Source: Moritella sp. PE36
GTDB lineage: Bacteria; Pseudomonadota; Gammaproteobacteria; Enterobacterales; Moritellaceae
Direction: 5' to 3'
NCBI RefSeq assembly: GCF_000170855.1
Contig: NZ_ABCQ01000014.1
Span: 36,462 to 100,461 of the forward strand
DNA length: 64,000 nt
Of this stretch, positions 18,802 to 28,225 are shown piece after piece. Below the pieces are notes generated by a model. It was given only the letters and a program-made list of their open reading frames with translations, searched no databases and was not told where the DNA came from. Made by a program: the position numbers and the translations under genes. How positions within the stretch are numbered: position 1 is the stretch's first letter; every line of letters starts with the position of its first letter.

Positions 18802-21288
18802 TTACACTTTGGTAATTTTAATTGCACATTTTTTATAATCCGTTTGTTTAGATAACGGATCGGTAGCATCTAGACATACCTTGTTGATTAATACTCGCGC
18901 ATCAAACCAAGGAACAAATACTAAGCCTACCGGTGGACGGTTACGGCCACGTGTTTCCACACGACAACGCACTTCACCACGAACAGATTCAATAAGAACT
19001 TCATCGCCACGACGAACATTACGTTTCTTGGCGTCATCAGGGTGGATGTAACAAAGCGCATCAGGCATGGCACGATAAAGCTCTGGAACACGCGCTGTCA
19101 TCGAACCTGAATGCCAATGCTCTAGAACACGACCGGTACATAACCACATATCATATTCTTCATTTGGCATTTCTGGTGGCGCTTCATAAGGTGCAAAAAT
19201 AATATTTGCTTTACCATCTGGTTTACCATAGAACTCAAAGCCTTTACCTTTGCCAACATATGGATCACTGCCTTCGATAAAGCGCCATTTGGTTTCAACA
19301 CCGTTAACCACAGGCCAACGTAAACCACGTACGGTGTGGTAAACATCATAAGGGGCTAAATCATGACCATGACCACGGCCAAATGTTGCATATTCTTCAA
19401 ACAGGCCTTTTTGTACATAGAAGCCTTGATCATGTGCATCATCATTTAACTCTTGCGCTTCACTGATTGGGAAGGCATCAACATTACCGTTACGATAAAG
19501 TACATCGTACATAGTCTTGCCACGGTGCTCAGGCATTTTAGCGAGTAAATCTTCACCCCAAACTTCTTCAATTTTGAAGCGTTTAGAGAATTCCATTAAC
19601 TGCCATAAATCTGATTTTGCACCTTCAATAGACTTAACTTGTTGATACCAAGCTTGAGTACGACGTTCAGCATTACCATAAGCGCCCTCTTTTTCTACCC
19701 ACATTGCTGTTGGTAAAATAAGATCAGATGCTTGCGCAGTAACAGTAGGGTACGGGTCTGAACAAACAATGAAGTTAGCTGGATTACGGTAACCCGGTAA
19801 ACCTTCTTCCATCATATTTGGCGCAGCTTGCATGTTGTTATTACACATAGTCCAGTACGCATTTAACGTACCATCCTTAAGTGCGCGGCCTTGTGCAACA
19901 GCGTGCAGACCAGGTTTTGCAGGAATAGTACCTTCTGGTAGTTTCCAAATTTTCTCTGCAATAGCACGATGCTTAGGATTTTTAACCACAAGATCAGCTG
20001 GCAGACGGTGTGAGAAAGTACCCACTTCACGCGCAGTACCACAAGCAGATGGCTGGCCTGTCAATGAGAAAGGACCATTACCCGGTTGTGATATTTTACC
20101 AACAAGTAAGTGAATGTTATAAACAAGGCTGTTCATCCACACGCCACGCGTATGCTGATTCATGCCCATCGTCCATAAAGACATTACTTTAATGTTTGGA
20201 TCAGCGTATTGCTTGGCAAGCGTGATCAGTTTCTCAACCGGTACACCTGATATTTCAGATGCTTTTTCAACAGTATACTCAGCAACCGACGCCTTATACT
20301 CTTCAAATGTCATTGCTGTCATTTTGCCCGAGTTAGGGTTTTTAGCTTTTGCCTGCATTGGATGTTCGTCACGTAAGCCGTAACCGATATCCGTTGCTGT
20401 ACGTTTAAAGTGTGTATGCTTATTAACGAAATCCCAGTTCACTGCATCATTTTGGATAATGTAGTTAGCAATAAAGTTAGCCATAGCAAGATCGGATTGC
20501 GGATGGAAGATAATGCCTTCATCAGCAAGTTCAAAAGAACGATGCTTGTAGGTAGAAAGTACATTGACACGTACGTGAGGATTACTTAAACGATGGTCTG
20601 TAATACGCGTCCAAAGAATAGGATGCATTTCCGCCATGTTTGAACCCCAAAGTACAAACGAGTCTGCATTTTCGAAATCATCATAACAACCCATTGGCTC
20701 ATCAATACCAAAGGTACGCATGAAACCACCTACCGCAGAAGCCATACAGTGACGTGCATTTGGATCAATGTTATTTGAACGGAAGCCAGCTTTCATCAAT
20801 TTAACCGCTGCATAACCTTCCATTACAGTCCATTGACCAGAACCAAACATACCAACAGATTCAGGGCCATTTGCTTTTAACGACGCTTTCCATTTCTCTG
20901 CCATGATATCAAAAGCTTGATCCCATGAAATTGGCGCAAATTCACCATCTTTAGCAAATTTACCATCTCTCATACGCAGTAACGGCGTTGTTAAACGATC
21001 TTTACCGTACATGATTTTAGATAAGAAATAACCTTTAACACAGTTAAGGCCTTTATTTACCGGCGCTTCAGGATCACCCTGAGTCGCAACAACTCGACCA
21101 CCTTGTGTACCGACTAATACAGAACAACCGGTACCGCAGAAACGGCATGGGGCTTTGTCCCATTTTATTTTTGTTTCATCACTACTTGCAATCAAATTTG
21201 TTGCGCTAGTAGGAAGAGTAACGCCAGCAATTGAAGCCGCAGCGACTGCAGCATTTGCTTTAACAAATGCACGTCTGGTTAATTTCAT
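18802..21288 (-). CDS. napA: Periplasmic nitrate reductase catalytic subunit NapA, proximal copy
   Basis: An 828-residue NapA with a twin-arginine signal (LTRRAFVK), 4Fe-4S cysteines in CRFCGTGC plus a distal Cys, and the Mo ligand in NARHCMASA. It is in the classical position: its ATG overlaps the end of napD by 4 bp, so the chaperone and enzyme are translationally coupled. Substitutions relative to the other napA are scattered, with clusters around residues 550-620 and 690-710. Confidence 0.97.
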   Translation of the reverse strand: MKLTRRAFVKANAAVAAASIAGVTLPTSATNLIASSDETKIKWDKAPCRFCGTGCSVLVGTQGGRVVATQGDPEAPVNKGLNCVKGYFLSKIMYGKDRLTTPLLRMRDGKFAKDGEFAPISWDQAFDIMAEKWKASLKANGPESVGMFGSGQWTVMEGYAAVKLMKAGFRSNNIDPNARHCMASAVGGFMRTFGIDEPMGCYDDFENADSFVLWGSNMAEMHPILWTRITDHRLSNPHVRVNVLSTYKHRSFELADEGIIFHPQSDLAMANFIANYIIQNDAVNWDFVNKHTHFKRTATDIGYGLRDEHPMQAKAKNPNSGKMTAMTFEEYKASVAEYTVEKASEISGVPVEKLITLAKQYADPNIKVMSLWTMGMNQHTRGVWMNSLVYNIHLLVGKISQPGNGPFSLTGQPSACGTAREVGTFSHRLPADLVVKNPKHRAIAEKIWKLPEGTIPAKPGLHAVAQGRALKDGTLNAYWTMCNNNMQAAPNMMEEGLPGYRNPANFIVCSDPYPTVTAQASDLILPTAMWVEKEGAYGNAERRTQAWYQQVKSIEGAKSDLWQLMEFSKRFKIEEVWGEDLLAKMPEHRGKTMYDVLYRNGNVDAFPISEAQELNDDAHDQGFYVQKGLFEEYATFGRGHGHDLAPYDVYHTVRGLRWPVVNGVETKWRFIEGSDPYVGKGKGFEFYGKPDGKANIIFAPYEAPPEMPNEEYDMWLCTGRVLEHWHSGSMTARVPELYRAMPDALCYIHPDDAKKRNVRRGDEVLIESVRGEVRCRVETRGRNRPPVGLVFVPWFDARVLINKVCLDATDPLSKQTDYKKCAIKITKV

Positions 21289-21557
21289 AGATCATCCTCA
21301 CATGATGGATCAATAGTTTCAATTTGATGAAAAACAAGAGAAGTACTTAAGACATGTTCGAAATTATTAATTTTATCAATAATATCGGTAACAAATTTCT
21401 GATTAGTGGTTTCTAATACAGTGATAATTTTTCCCTCTTCACTATCTCCGTAAATTTCAGCGTCTGGGATCGCTGCGATTTTATTTTTCACGATTTCCAA
21501 AAATTCTGGTTTTACGTGAATAATTAAACTCGATATATGAACTTCTTGTTCTGCCAT
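21285..21557 (-). CDS. napD: NapA-specific chaperone NapD
   Basis: A 90-residue cytoplasmic chaperone that binds the NapA Tat signal and holds back export until cofactor insertion. It has a ferredoxin-like fold, with the start [12 protein letters not shown] typical of NapD. It overlaps napA copy 2 by 4 bp. It is the only napD in the window and would have to serve both NapA paralogues. Confidence 0.93.
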   Translation of the reverse strand: MAEQEVHISSLIIHVKPEFLEIVKNKIAAIPDAEIYGDSEEGKIITVLETTNQKFVTDIIDKINNFEHVLSTSLVFHQIETIDPSCEDDL

Positions 21558-21603
21558 TTTATGACCTTATAATTATTATAAAACATATTCTTAATAACTT
21601 GAT

Positions 21604-22086
21604 TTAACGGTTAGCGCTCACTGTAATTGCATTGACAGGGCAACTCGATACACACGCACCACAACCGTTACAATCAGCTAATACAACATCAGGACTCACA
21701 AACGTTGTAGTAGTAAAATTAAATGCTAAAGCTTCGGATTCGCATGATTCCGCACAACTTCTGCAATATACTGACTCAATATTTAAGCAGCTATTGGAAA
21801 CAACGGCTTTATTTGGCCATGCTTGTGTTTGGGTTAAATCAAATAAATCTTCTTTACAGTGATTTACACATTCTTTACAAAAACTGCACTCAGATACGCT
21901 AAAATCAATCTCAGGGAATCCACCGTCCCCAACTATTATTATTTGTTCTGGGCAAGCTGTCTGGCAATCACCACAGCGCGTGCACTTATCTGTAAAGTCT
22001 AAGTCTGCTTTTAACCAAGGTAGACGTACAGCATTGTCTTGTTCTTTACGACGAAATAACGCACGTCGTGCTAGGTTAATACTCAT
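21604..22086 (-). CDS. napF: Ferredoxin-type maturation protein NapF
   Basis: A 160-residue cytoplasmic iron-sulfur protein thought to help load the NapA cluster. Cys-rich 4Fe-4S motifs are CTRCGDCQTACP, CSFCKECVNHC and CNGCGACVSSCP, plus an extra CRSCAESC segment. The N-terminal RR-containing segment (NLARRALFRRK) is typical of NapF. The start is the ATG at 22086, with AAGG upstream; the codon before it is TTG. First gene of the nap operon. Confidence 0.94.
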   Translation of the reverse strand: MSINLARRALFRRKEQDNAVRLPWLKADLDFTDKCTRCGDCQTACPEQIIIVGDGGFPEIDFSVSECSFCKECVNHCKEDLFDLTQTQAWPNKAVVSNSCLNIESVYCRSCAESCESEALAFNFTTTTFVSPDVVLADCNGCGACVSSCPVNAITVSANR

Positions 22087-22192
22087 CAAAACTACCTTAT
22101 GAAAATAACTTTTCTAATGTGAAAAAATGAAGGCGCACATCAGTCTATAAAGATATTGGATTCATGATGATACAAATAGTGTCAGTCTAAAA

Positions 22193-22208
22193 TACTCACT
22201 AATGGGTA
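22193..22208. promoter_or_regulatory. Candidate NarP/NarL 7-2-7 binding site upstream of napF
   Basis: TACTCAC-TA-ATGGGTA matches the inverted heptamer pattern (TACYYMT-NN-AKRRGTA) with a single mismatch in one half and none in the other. It is centred 114 bp before the napF ATG. A NarP-like regulator is encoded at 25435 in the same window. Confidence 0.6.
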
Positions 22209-22221
22209 AGATGAACAAAAC

Positions 22222-22235
22222 TTAATTTAGATCAA
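22222..22235. promoter_or_regulatory. Candidate FNR site upstream of napF
   Basis: TTAAT-TTAG-ATCAA matches the FNR consensus TTGAT-N4-ATCAA with one mismatch. It lies 28 bp (centre to centre) promoter-distal of the NarP-type site, the same order as in the E. coli napF control region, where the spacing is 20 bp. Confidence 0.6.
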
Positions 22236-22249
22236 TAATTACGGCCGTA

Positions 22250-22309
22250 TTTAAGACAACTTAAGTCAACTTATGACAGCCCAAGCCAGTTTAAGACAAC
22301 TTAAGTCAA
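22250..22309. repeat. Two 20-bp direct repeats with internal palindrome
   Basis: Perfect copies at 22250-22269 and 22290-22309, each containing ACTTAAGT and the flanking GAC/GTC symmetry, start 40 bp apart (about four helical turns). They may be operator sites for an additional regulator of nap or the moaA end. Confidence 0.6.
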
Positions 22310-22451
22310 GAAATGCTTAAAATTATAGCTAACAGTTGCAATATTCGCCTTTATTATGGGGATTAAATATAGCGTAAGCTTGTATTACGCTATATTTGAA
22401 AAATATTAAGAAAGAAATAAAGAAAGGATGATTTTGTATATATTCGGTTTT

Positions 22452-23429
22452 TTAGCCACCAATAGACGCAAGATGTGGTGTATTTGCAGTAATACCTTGC
22501 TGAAGGAAATGAGTCGACTTCTTATCTGACATATGTTCAACAACACGCGCAATCAGTGCAGATTGTTGACTGTCTTCTTGTAGTAAATCTCGTAATTCAA
22601 CACCCTCCTCACCAAACAGACATAAATGTAAACGCCCTTTAGTCGAAACGCGTAAGCGGTTGCAAGTTGAACAGAAGTCTTTCTCGTATGGCATAATCAA
22701 GCCAATTTCGCCAACATAATCAGGATGTACGAATACTTGTGCGGGGCCGTCCGCCTTGCCTCTTACTTTACCAACCCAGCCTTGTAGCTTTAATTTGTCA
22801 CGAATACTGACACCGGATACGTGGTGTTTATCAAACAATGCCTGGTTATCACCCGTTTGCATTAATTCAATAAAGCGTAATTGAATTGGTCTCGTTTTGA
22901 TCCAATTCAAAAAATCACCAAGCTCAATATCATTTAAATTACGCATTAGCACCGTATTGACTTTTACGGTTTCAAACCCGGCAGTAAAAGCGGCATCAAG
23001 ACCCGCCATTACTTTATGGAACATATTTTTACCGGTAATTTGACGGAACATGCGAGGATCTAAACTATCAATACTGACATTTAATGCGTCTAACCCCGCA
23101 TCACGCCATTGTTGAGCATATTTCTCGAGGTTGAAACCATTTGTGGTCGTGGCCACTTTATTAATTTTGGGGATCGCGGCGATATCCGAAATTATATCCG
23201 TGAAGTCTTTTCTTAACGAGGGCTCACCACCAGTAATACGGACCTTTTCAGTACCCATTTCAGCAAACCCTGTCACGATACGTCGTAATTCATTACGCTC
23301 TAGAAATTCAGGTTTGCCTTCGGCTTTATAACCATCCGGTAGGCAGTAGTTACATTTGAAATTACAGACGTCTGTAATTGATAAGCGTAAATAATAAAAT
23401 TTACGCGAAAACTGATCTTGAAGTTGCAT
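22452..23429 (-). CDS. moaA: GTP 3',8-cyclase MoaA (radical SAM)
   Basis: A 325-residue radical-SAM enzyme that starts molybdenum cofactor synthesis from GTP. N-terminal cluster Cys22-x3-Cys26-x2-Cys29 (CNFKCNYC), C-terminal cluster CSTC...C and the essential C-terminal Gly-Gly (ASIGG) are all present. The ATG at 23429 has AAGG six bases upstream; an in-frame upstream extension to 23462 is less likely. It is separated from moaBCDE by the nap genes, an unusual split. Confidence 0.96.
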   Translation of the reverse strand: MQLQDQFSRKFYYLRLSITDVCNFKCNYCLPDGYKAEGKPEFLERNELRRIVTGFAEMGTEKVRITGGEPSLRKDFTDIISDIAAIPKINKVATTTNGFNLEKYAQQWRDAGLDALNVSIDSLDPRMFRQITGKNMFHKVMAGLDAAFTAGFETVKVNTVLMRNLNDIELGDFLNWIKTRPIQLRFIELMQTGDNQALFDKHHVSGVSIRDKLKLQGWVGKVRGKADGPAQVFVHPDYVGEIGLIMPYEKDFCSTCNRLRVSTKGRLHLCLFGEEGVELRDLLQEDSQQSALIARVVEHMSDKKSTHFLQQGITANTPHLASIGG

Positions 23430-23651
23430 AAACACCTTTCCAAATACGGGAGGCCTAATCATTTCTGATTAAACCCTTATAGCAAATTTAAAATGCTATG
23501 AGTCCTTAAGATCATATTTAATTTTATAAATTTAGATCGTTAAGGATCGGAGTTTGATTAATATTAGTTTTAAATGGTCGTTAAACTTAAACTATTTTTT
23601 AGTAAATTTAAAGGCATAGGTAGATTAATTATCGTGGTAAATGATAAATCA

Positions 23652-23665
23652 TTGATCGAAATTAA
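23652..23665. promoter_or_regulatory. Candidate FNR site in front of narQ
   Basis: TTGAT-CGAA-ATTAA matches the FNR consensus with one mismatch. It lies about 60 bp before the narQ ATG in the 294-bp divergent moaA-narQ gap. Eye match only; AT-rich context raises the chance rate. Confidence 0.4.
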
Positions 23666-23723
23666 ATTGCCCTGTAAATTATAGACCTATTCACGGCTTA
23701 ATTAATCAAATAGAAAAAACTCA

Positions 23724-25442
23724 ATGATAAAAAATATAATCCCTTCCCATCAGTCTATTATCATTTTAATCGGCCGTGGTATGTTTAGTATATTAGCGCT
23801 TGCCTCAATGCTAACCTTTATTTCCTTAGTGGCGTTATCACTCAGCCTTTCAGATGCCTCATCGATCAATAAGGCAGGTGCATTAAGAATGCAAAGCTAT
23901 CAAATTGCTTATAACTTGTCCCGTGATGAGTCTGAACTCATGCGTCAGGGTCATATTGATACTTTCAATCAATCACTTGCACATATTAAAAATAATATTG
24001 TCGATAATTGGGATATCTCATCCAAATTAAAACAAGAGTTCATTATTGTTGAGACCCAATGGCAAAAACAATCAGACATTCTCCATAGTGATAATCCTGA
24101 GCAATTTTTATTGTATGTAGATGAATTTGTATCCGAAATTGATACCTTTGTTCAAAACCTACAGAACCACTCTGAATATAAAGTCAAAGTTATCACCCTT
24201 ATTAAAGGACTGGGAATCGGCCTGATTTTTGCGGTCTGCATTATTACGATTCGCTTGATGCAAGTGCAGGTATTAAAACCATTACAACAGATATTTGCTG
24301 CATCTAATCGTATTAGGAAAGGTGAATTTGATGTCTCGTTTGATTTTTTTTATGAGAATGAAATAGGATCATTAGCGAGTAACATTTCGCATATGGCTAA
24401 TGATTTAAACCAACTATACAGTACGCTAGAACAACAGGTAGATGCTAAAACAAAGCAGTTGAAAGAAGCAAAAGATAAAATTAATTTTTTATATACAACA
24501 TCACAAAAATTACATGTCACTCACCTCAATGCAGACATGCTCGAGCAAACATTGCAAAGTGTCTCAGAACTTAATGGCCTTAGTTTTTATAACCTTATAC
24601 TAACGGGCTCAGAAGTAGAGACTATCTACCTCAATGCGGGTGCCGATAACGGTGAGCAAACAATTGATTTAAAATTAGAACTCGAAGAACAATCCTTTGG
24701 TACGTTAACCGTGCTAAAACGTGAAGCAAATGATCAAGAACACTTACGCAGTTATTGTCGTATTATTTCGCGAGCACAGCATCGTTCTCAAAGTAATTTA
24801 GAAGCACAACGTTCATTATTAATGGAAGAACGCGCCGTTATTGCCCGTGAGTTACACGACTCACTCGCACAAGCCCTCTCGTACTTAAAAATACAAGTTG
24901 CCTTATTGAAACGTCATTTAAAAAATCAAGAAGTCACGCCAACCACGAATGAAATAGTGGAAGAAATCGATGTCAACCTAAGAGTCTCTTATACACAACT
25001 GAGAGAATTATTAAATACATTTCGTTTGACACTTGATGATGCGAACCTTTCTGAAGCCATTTCCATCATGCTCGCACAACTGCGTCAACGCACAAAATCA
25101 AAAATTCATCTAAGCTACGAATTAGAAGAACATTTATTTAAACCCAACCAACACATACATATATTACAAATAATTAGAGAAGCTGTACTAAATTCCATCA
25201 AACATGCGAATTCAAACGAAATAATGATTGACTGTGGCACGAATAAAAATGGTACTATTGAAGTATCTATTTCGGATGATGGTGACGGCATACCTGCTGA
25301 TCCAACTAAATCCAACCATTATGGCTTAACGATAATGGATGAACGCGCTTCAAAACTGGGTGCTAAGCTAGAAATTAAAAACAATATAATAAAAGGCACC
25401 TCGGTATTACTTACCTTCGATAGGGAAAACAAACATGCTTGA
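23724..25442 (+). CDS. narQ: Nitrate/nitrite sensor histidine kinase NarQ-like
   Basis: A 572-residue membrane kinase. It has a transmembrane helix at about residues 16-38, then a periplasmic sensor with the P-box (INKAGALRMQSYQIAY) that binds nitrate, and a second helix at about 155-178. HAMP, a signalling coiled coil and a GAF-like central region follow. The HisKA_3 domain has the phospho-acceptor His378 (ARELHDSLAQ). The HATPase has an N-box (NSIKHANSN) and a DDGDGIP G-box. The central Cys-rich module seen in NarX/NarQ is weak. It overlaps narP by 8 bp. Confidence 0.93.
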   Translation: MIKNIIPSHQSIIILIGRGMFSILALASMLTFISLVALSLSLSDASSINKAGALRMQSYQIAYNLSRDESELMRQGHIDTFNQSLAHIKNNIVDNWDISSKLKQEFIIVETQWQKQSDILHSDNPEQFLLYVDEFVSEIDTFVQNLQNHSEYKVKVITLIKGLGIGLIFAVCIITIRLMQVQVLKPLQQIFAASNRIRKGEFDVSFDFFYENEIGSLASNISHMANDLNQLYSTLEQQVDAKTKQLKEAKDKINFLYTTSQKLHVTHLNADMLEQTLQSVSELNGLSFYNLILTGSEVETIYLNAGADNGEQTIDLKLELEEQSFGTLTVLKREANDQEHLRSYCRIISRAQHRSQSNLEAQRSLLMEERAVIARELHDSLAQALSYLKIQVALLKRHLKNQEVTPTTNEIVEEIDVNLRVSYTQLRELLNTFRLTLDDANLSEAISIMLAQLRQRTKSKIHLSYELEEHLFKPNQHIHILQIIREAVLNSIKHANSNEIMIDCGTNKNGTIEVSISDDGDGIPADPTKSNHYGLTIMDERASKLGAKLEIKNNIIKGTSVLLTFDRENKHA

Positions 25443-26082
25443 CAATAGTTACACAATTTTAGTTGTTGATGACCATCCACTAATGCGTAAAGGGATCGTT
25501 CAACTGCTTACATTAGAAGAGAAATTTAATGTGATTGGTGAAGCCAGCGATGGCGTGGAAGCGATCACGCTTGCCAAACAACATGAACCAGACCTTGTAC
25601 TACTCGATTTAAACATGAAAGGTATGTCAGGCTTAGATACCTTAAAAGCACTTCGCGCAGAAGAGTTAAGCTCTCGAGTTGTTATTTTAACGGTTTCTGA
25701 TAACAAACAAGACGTGATTAAATTAATCAATGCGGGCGCAGATGGCTACTTATTAAAAGATTCAGAACCTGATCTGCTACTAGAGCAACTACACGATGTA
25801 TTATCTGGTCAACAAGCACTTTCTGAAAGCCTGGTAGGCTATTTAGATTGCCTGCATGAAGATAACAACTTTGAAGAAAAGCTAGCTAAGCTAACTAAAC
25901 GTGAAAACCAAATCTTACTCGAAATTTCAAAAGGCTATAGCAACAAACATGTTGCAAGTAACCTACATATTTCTGAAGGTACAGTAAAAGTTCACGTTAA
26001 GAGTTTATTAAAGAAACTAGAAGCAAGTTCACGTGTAGAAGCTGCTGTTATGTATCTTGAATTTAATCAAACTAGCGCATAA
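25435..26082 (+). CDS. narP: Nitrate/nitrite response regulator NarP-like
   Basis: A 215-residue response regulator. It has an N-terminal receiver with acidic pocket VVDDHP, phospho-acceptor Asp58 (LLDLNMKG) and Lys in LLKDSEPD, and a C-terminal LuxR-type HTH (SEGTVKVHVKSLLKKL). It is coupled to narQ by an 8-bp overlap. The neighbouring nap operon has a 7-2-7 NarP-type site, consistent with local control. NarP is preferred over NarL because of the Nap context and the site architecture. Confidence 0.92.
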   Translation: MLDNSYTILVVDDHPLMRKGIVQLLTLEEKFNVIGEASDGVEAITLAKQHEPDLVLLDLNMKGMSGLDTLKALRAEELSSRVVILTVSDNKQDVIKLINAGADGYLLKDSEPDLLLEQLHDVLSGQQALSESLVGYLDCLHEDNNFEEKLAKLTKRENQILLEISKGYSNKHVASNLHISEGTVKVHVKSLLKKLEASSRVEAAVMYLEFNQTSA

Positions 26083-26090
26083 TCAAATAT

Positions 26091-26140
26091 TAGAAGTAAA
26101 AATATAGACGTCCTATATTTTTACTTCTATTTTACTTCTA
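26091..26140 (+). terminator. Terminator after narP
   Basis: A perfect 17-bp inverted repeat (TAGAAGTAAAAATATAG, 26091-26107, and its complement at 26113-26129) with a 5-nt loop, followed by T-rich sequence repeating TTTTACTTCTATTTT. Stem AT-rich but long. Confidence 0.75.
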
Positions 26141-26216
26141 TTTTAAATATTCAATTCAAAATCCATGGTGCAGAGTATTTAAACAAGACTATTATTAGTG
26201 ATACTTCCAATGACGA

Positions 26217-26804
26217 ATGGTCCACTCTTTGCAATCTACTCAAATCGCACTATTCCCACTGCCCTCTCATATTTTACCTAGCGGTAGGCTTCCTTTACGT
26301 ATTATTGAAGCTCGTTACATTCGCATGATTAAAGAAAGCGCGAAAGCGATGACTGGATTTGGCATTGTCATGATTGAACCCAATCAAGACGGACCATTTG
26401 AACATATATCGCCGATTGGTACTTTCGTTAAAATCATTGATTTTTATACACTAGACGACGGATTTCTCGGCATTAATGTCGAAGGTATCAAACGATTTAT
26501 TATCGACGATATAATGACTGAGTCTGATGGGTTAAAAACCGCCAACGTTCACTACATTACCAACTGGCCGGATCAACAAATAACACCAAAAGAATATTAT
26601 TTAGCTGCAAAATTAGAAGAGATATATGTACAACACGCAGATATAAACCAGCTCAATTCATTAAAAGAAATGGAGAATATAAGCTGGGTGTCGCAACGAT
26701 GGTTAGAATTATTACCTCTATCAGTAACAGAGAAGCAGCTTTTATTGCAACAGCCTGATTGCAACAGCACTGTAGCAATACTTAAAGAGTTAATGCCAAT
26801 ATAA
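26217..26804 (+). CDS. Lon N-terminal (PUA-like) domain protein
   Basis: A 195-residue stand-alone LON substrate-binding-domain protein without ATPase or protease parts. The N-terminal ALFPLPSHILPSGRLPLRI segment and the following RY-IRMI pattern are typical of this family. Such proteins are common and their role is unsettled. The ATG at 26217 lacks a good Shine-Dalgarno, so the start is uncertain. It lies between narP and yvcK in the same direction. Confidence 0.82.
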   Translation: MVHSLQSTQIALFPLPSHILPSGRLPLRIIEARYIRMIKESAKAMTGFGIVMIEPNQDGPFEHISPIGTFVKIIDFYTLDDGFLGINVEGIKRFIIDDIMTESDGLKTANVHYITNWPDQQITPKEYYLAAKLEEIYVQHADINQLNSLKEMENISWVSQRWLELLPLSVTEKQLLLQQPDCNSTVAILKELMPI

Positions 26805-26805
26805 A

Positions 26806-26824
26806 TATACCCAAGCTACTTCAA
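26806..26824. repeat. Single arm of the TATACCCAAGCTACTTCAA repeat
   Basis: A 19-bp match to the arm of the palindromic element at 8461-8537. No partner arm was seen nearby. It starts just past the stop of the Lon-N gene. Confidence 0.6.
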
Positions 26825-26961
26825 TATGCCCGATCACTCAAAACAGTTCATTCTTTTAAAAGGTTGCTTGTTAAGTAAACAAATCAAGATAACGTCGTAC
26901 CAAAATATTTATTTTAAAGATATGATGATGTCATCTAATTCACTTAAGTTTGATTCATAGT

Positions 26962-27873
26962 ATGTTACAAAAATCACTTTCAGACCTCGATAAAGTTGTC
27001 GCTATTGGCGGTGGTCATGGACTAGGCCGTGTACTTTCTTCACTTTCCTTTTTAGGTCCAAGATTGACTGGTATTGTGACCACAACCGATAATGGCGGCT
27101 CGACAGGTAGACTCAGGCACTCAGAAAATTGTATCGCTTGGGGTGATCTTCGCAATTGTATTAATCAGTTAGTCACTAAACCTGATATTGGTTCTTTATT
27201 GTTTGAATATCGTTTTCAAAACGAAGGTGAATTAAAAAACCATAACCTAGGCAATCTAATGTTAGTCGCTTTAGATAACCTCTGTGTACGCCCACTAGAC
27301 GCGGTTAATCTTATTCGTAATATGTTACATGTAGAATGCCAACTTATCCCAATGTCAGAACAGCCTAGTGACTTAATCGCTGTCACACCTTGTGGTCATA
27401 ACGTCCATGGCGAAGTATCCGTGGATAAAATGCATGAATTCCCCAATCACTTAACCGTTCAACCTAATGTTGCTGCAACATTAGAGGCCGTACAGGCAAT
27501 TGAGAAAGCTGAATTGATATTATTGGGGCCGGGCTCATTTCTAACCAGTATCATGCCACCACTTTTGCTTCAAGATATACAAAAAGCCTTACGCAGAACA
27601 AATGCAAAAGTGATTTACATAGGTAACTTAGAGCATGAGATAGGACCGGCATCCACAATCTCGTTACAAGAGCGCTTACAATGGTGCGAAACTACACTCG
27701 GCTTCCCACTCATTCATGCCGTAATACAAGATGTCGATAAACAATCAGCGTTGACTTACCCTACCTATGTTCACGACTTACGTGAACACGTTAATAAAAA
27801 CTATCACGACCGGGTAAAATTAAAAGAGGCAATTGAATCGGTTGTTAATCGCATCTTAACGCCAGTGCGTTAA
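26962..27873 (+). CDS. yvcK: YvcK/CofD-family protein (gluconeogenesis-factor homologue)
   Basis: A 303-residue member of the CofD/YvcK (E. coli YbhK) family, which binds UDP-sugar in Bacillus and influences central carbon use and cell-wall metabolism. Motifs are the N-terminal AIGGGHGLGRVLSSL, TTTDNGGSTGRLR, NHNLGNL and the C-terminal LGPGSFLTS region. The ATG at 26962 gives the usual length; the upstream TTG frame would add four residues. It converges with, and overlaps, the HPt gene by 29 bp. Confidence 0.93.
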   Translation: MLQKSLSDLDKVVAIGGGHGLGRVLSSLSFLGPRLTGIVTTTDNGGSTGRLRHSENCIAWGDLRNCINQLVTKPDIGSLLFEYRFQNEGELKNHNLGNLMLVALDNLCVRPLDAVNLIRNMLHVECQLIPMSEQPSDLIAVTPCGHNVHGEVSVDKMHEFPNHLTVQPNVAATLEAVQAIEKAELILLGPGSFLTSIMPPLLLQDIQKALRRTNAKVIYIGNLEHEIGPASTISLQERLQWCETTLGFPLIHAVIQDVDKQSALTYPTYVHDLREHVNKNYHDRVKLKEAIESVVNRILTPVR

Positions 27874-28189
27874 TCGCATCCTGTAGACTACTTATTAGTA
27901 ATGGTAATTTCAGTTGCACTTCACCCGTACTATTTGATTTTGCCATTACTTCTAATTCTTCAGCATGCTGTTGTACGATTAACGCACCATATGTTCCCGC
28001 ACTACTCTTTATGCTGTGGCAACTCTGCGCTACTTTATTATTATCGATATTCACCATTAAATTTTGTAAGTCTGAAATTCGTTCTGTTGTTTCTTCATTA
28101 AACACAGCAACTAGCGCTGGTAACATTTCTTCGCCTACATCAACGAGTAATTGAGAGAATACTGATTCATTTATAATTGTGCTTTCCAT
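27845..28189 (-). CDS. LuxU-like histidine phosphotransfer (HPt) protein
   Basis: A 114-residue single HPt domain with the phospho-accepting histidine in SCHSIKSSAGTYGA; counted from the start it is His58. V. harveyi LuxU is also 114 residues with the active His at 58, and in vibrios luxU lies by yvcK and moaA, so a LuxU relation is likely. There is no luxO here. Instead the upstream operon member is a receiver-PP2C protein, so this HPt probably passes phosphate to that receiver. The 3' end overlaps yvcK tail-to-tail. No sensor hybrid kinase is in the window. Confidence 0.85.
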   Translation of the reverse strand: MESTIINESVFSQLLVDVGEEMLPALVAVFNEETTERISDLQNLMVNIDNNKVAQSCHSIKSSAGTYGALIVQQHAEELEVMAKSNSTGEVQLKLPLLISSLQDAINALALRCD

Positions 28190-28225
28190 TTCACTACCTC
28201 ATATTTTGATATTTACACTTCTAAC

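Larger units (their letters stand above)
22087..22451. other. nap promoter / moaA 3' intergenic region
   Basis: 365 bp without a convincing gene. It holds candidate NarP and FNR sites and two 20-bp direct repeats, listed separately. The stretch is AT-rich and lies between leftward moaA and leftward napF. It probably contains the napF promoter. Confidence 0.7.

Noticed and set aside
13389..21288. Nap duplication as an assembly artefact
   Set aside because: The two copies differ at many positions along their length, and each has its own junctions, so they are distinct loci.
22452..23723. Molybdenum cofactor riboswitch upstream of moaA
   Set aside because: Known in E. coli, but no matching conserved core or fold was recognised in the moaA-narQ gap.
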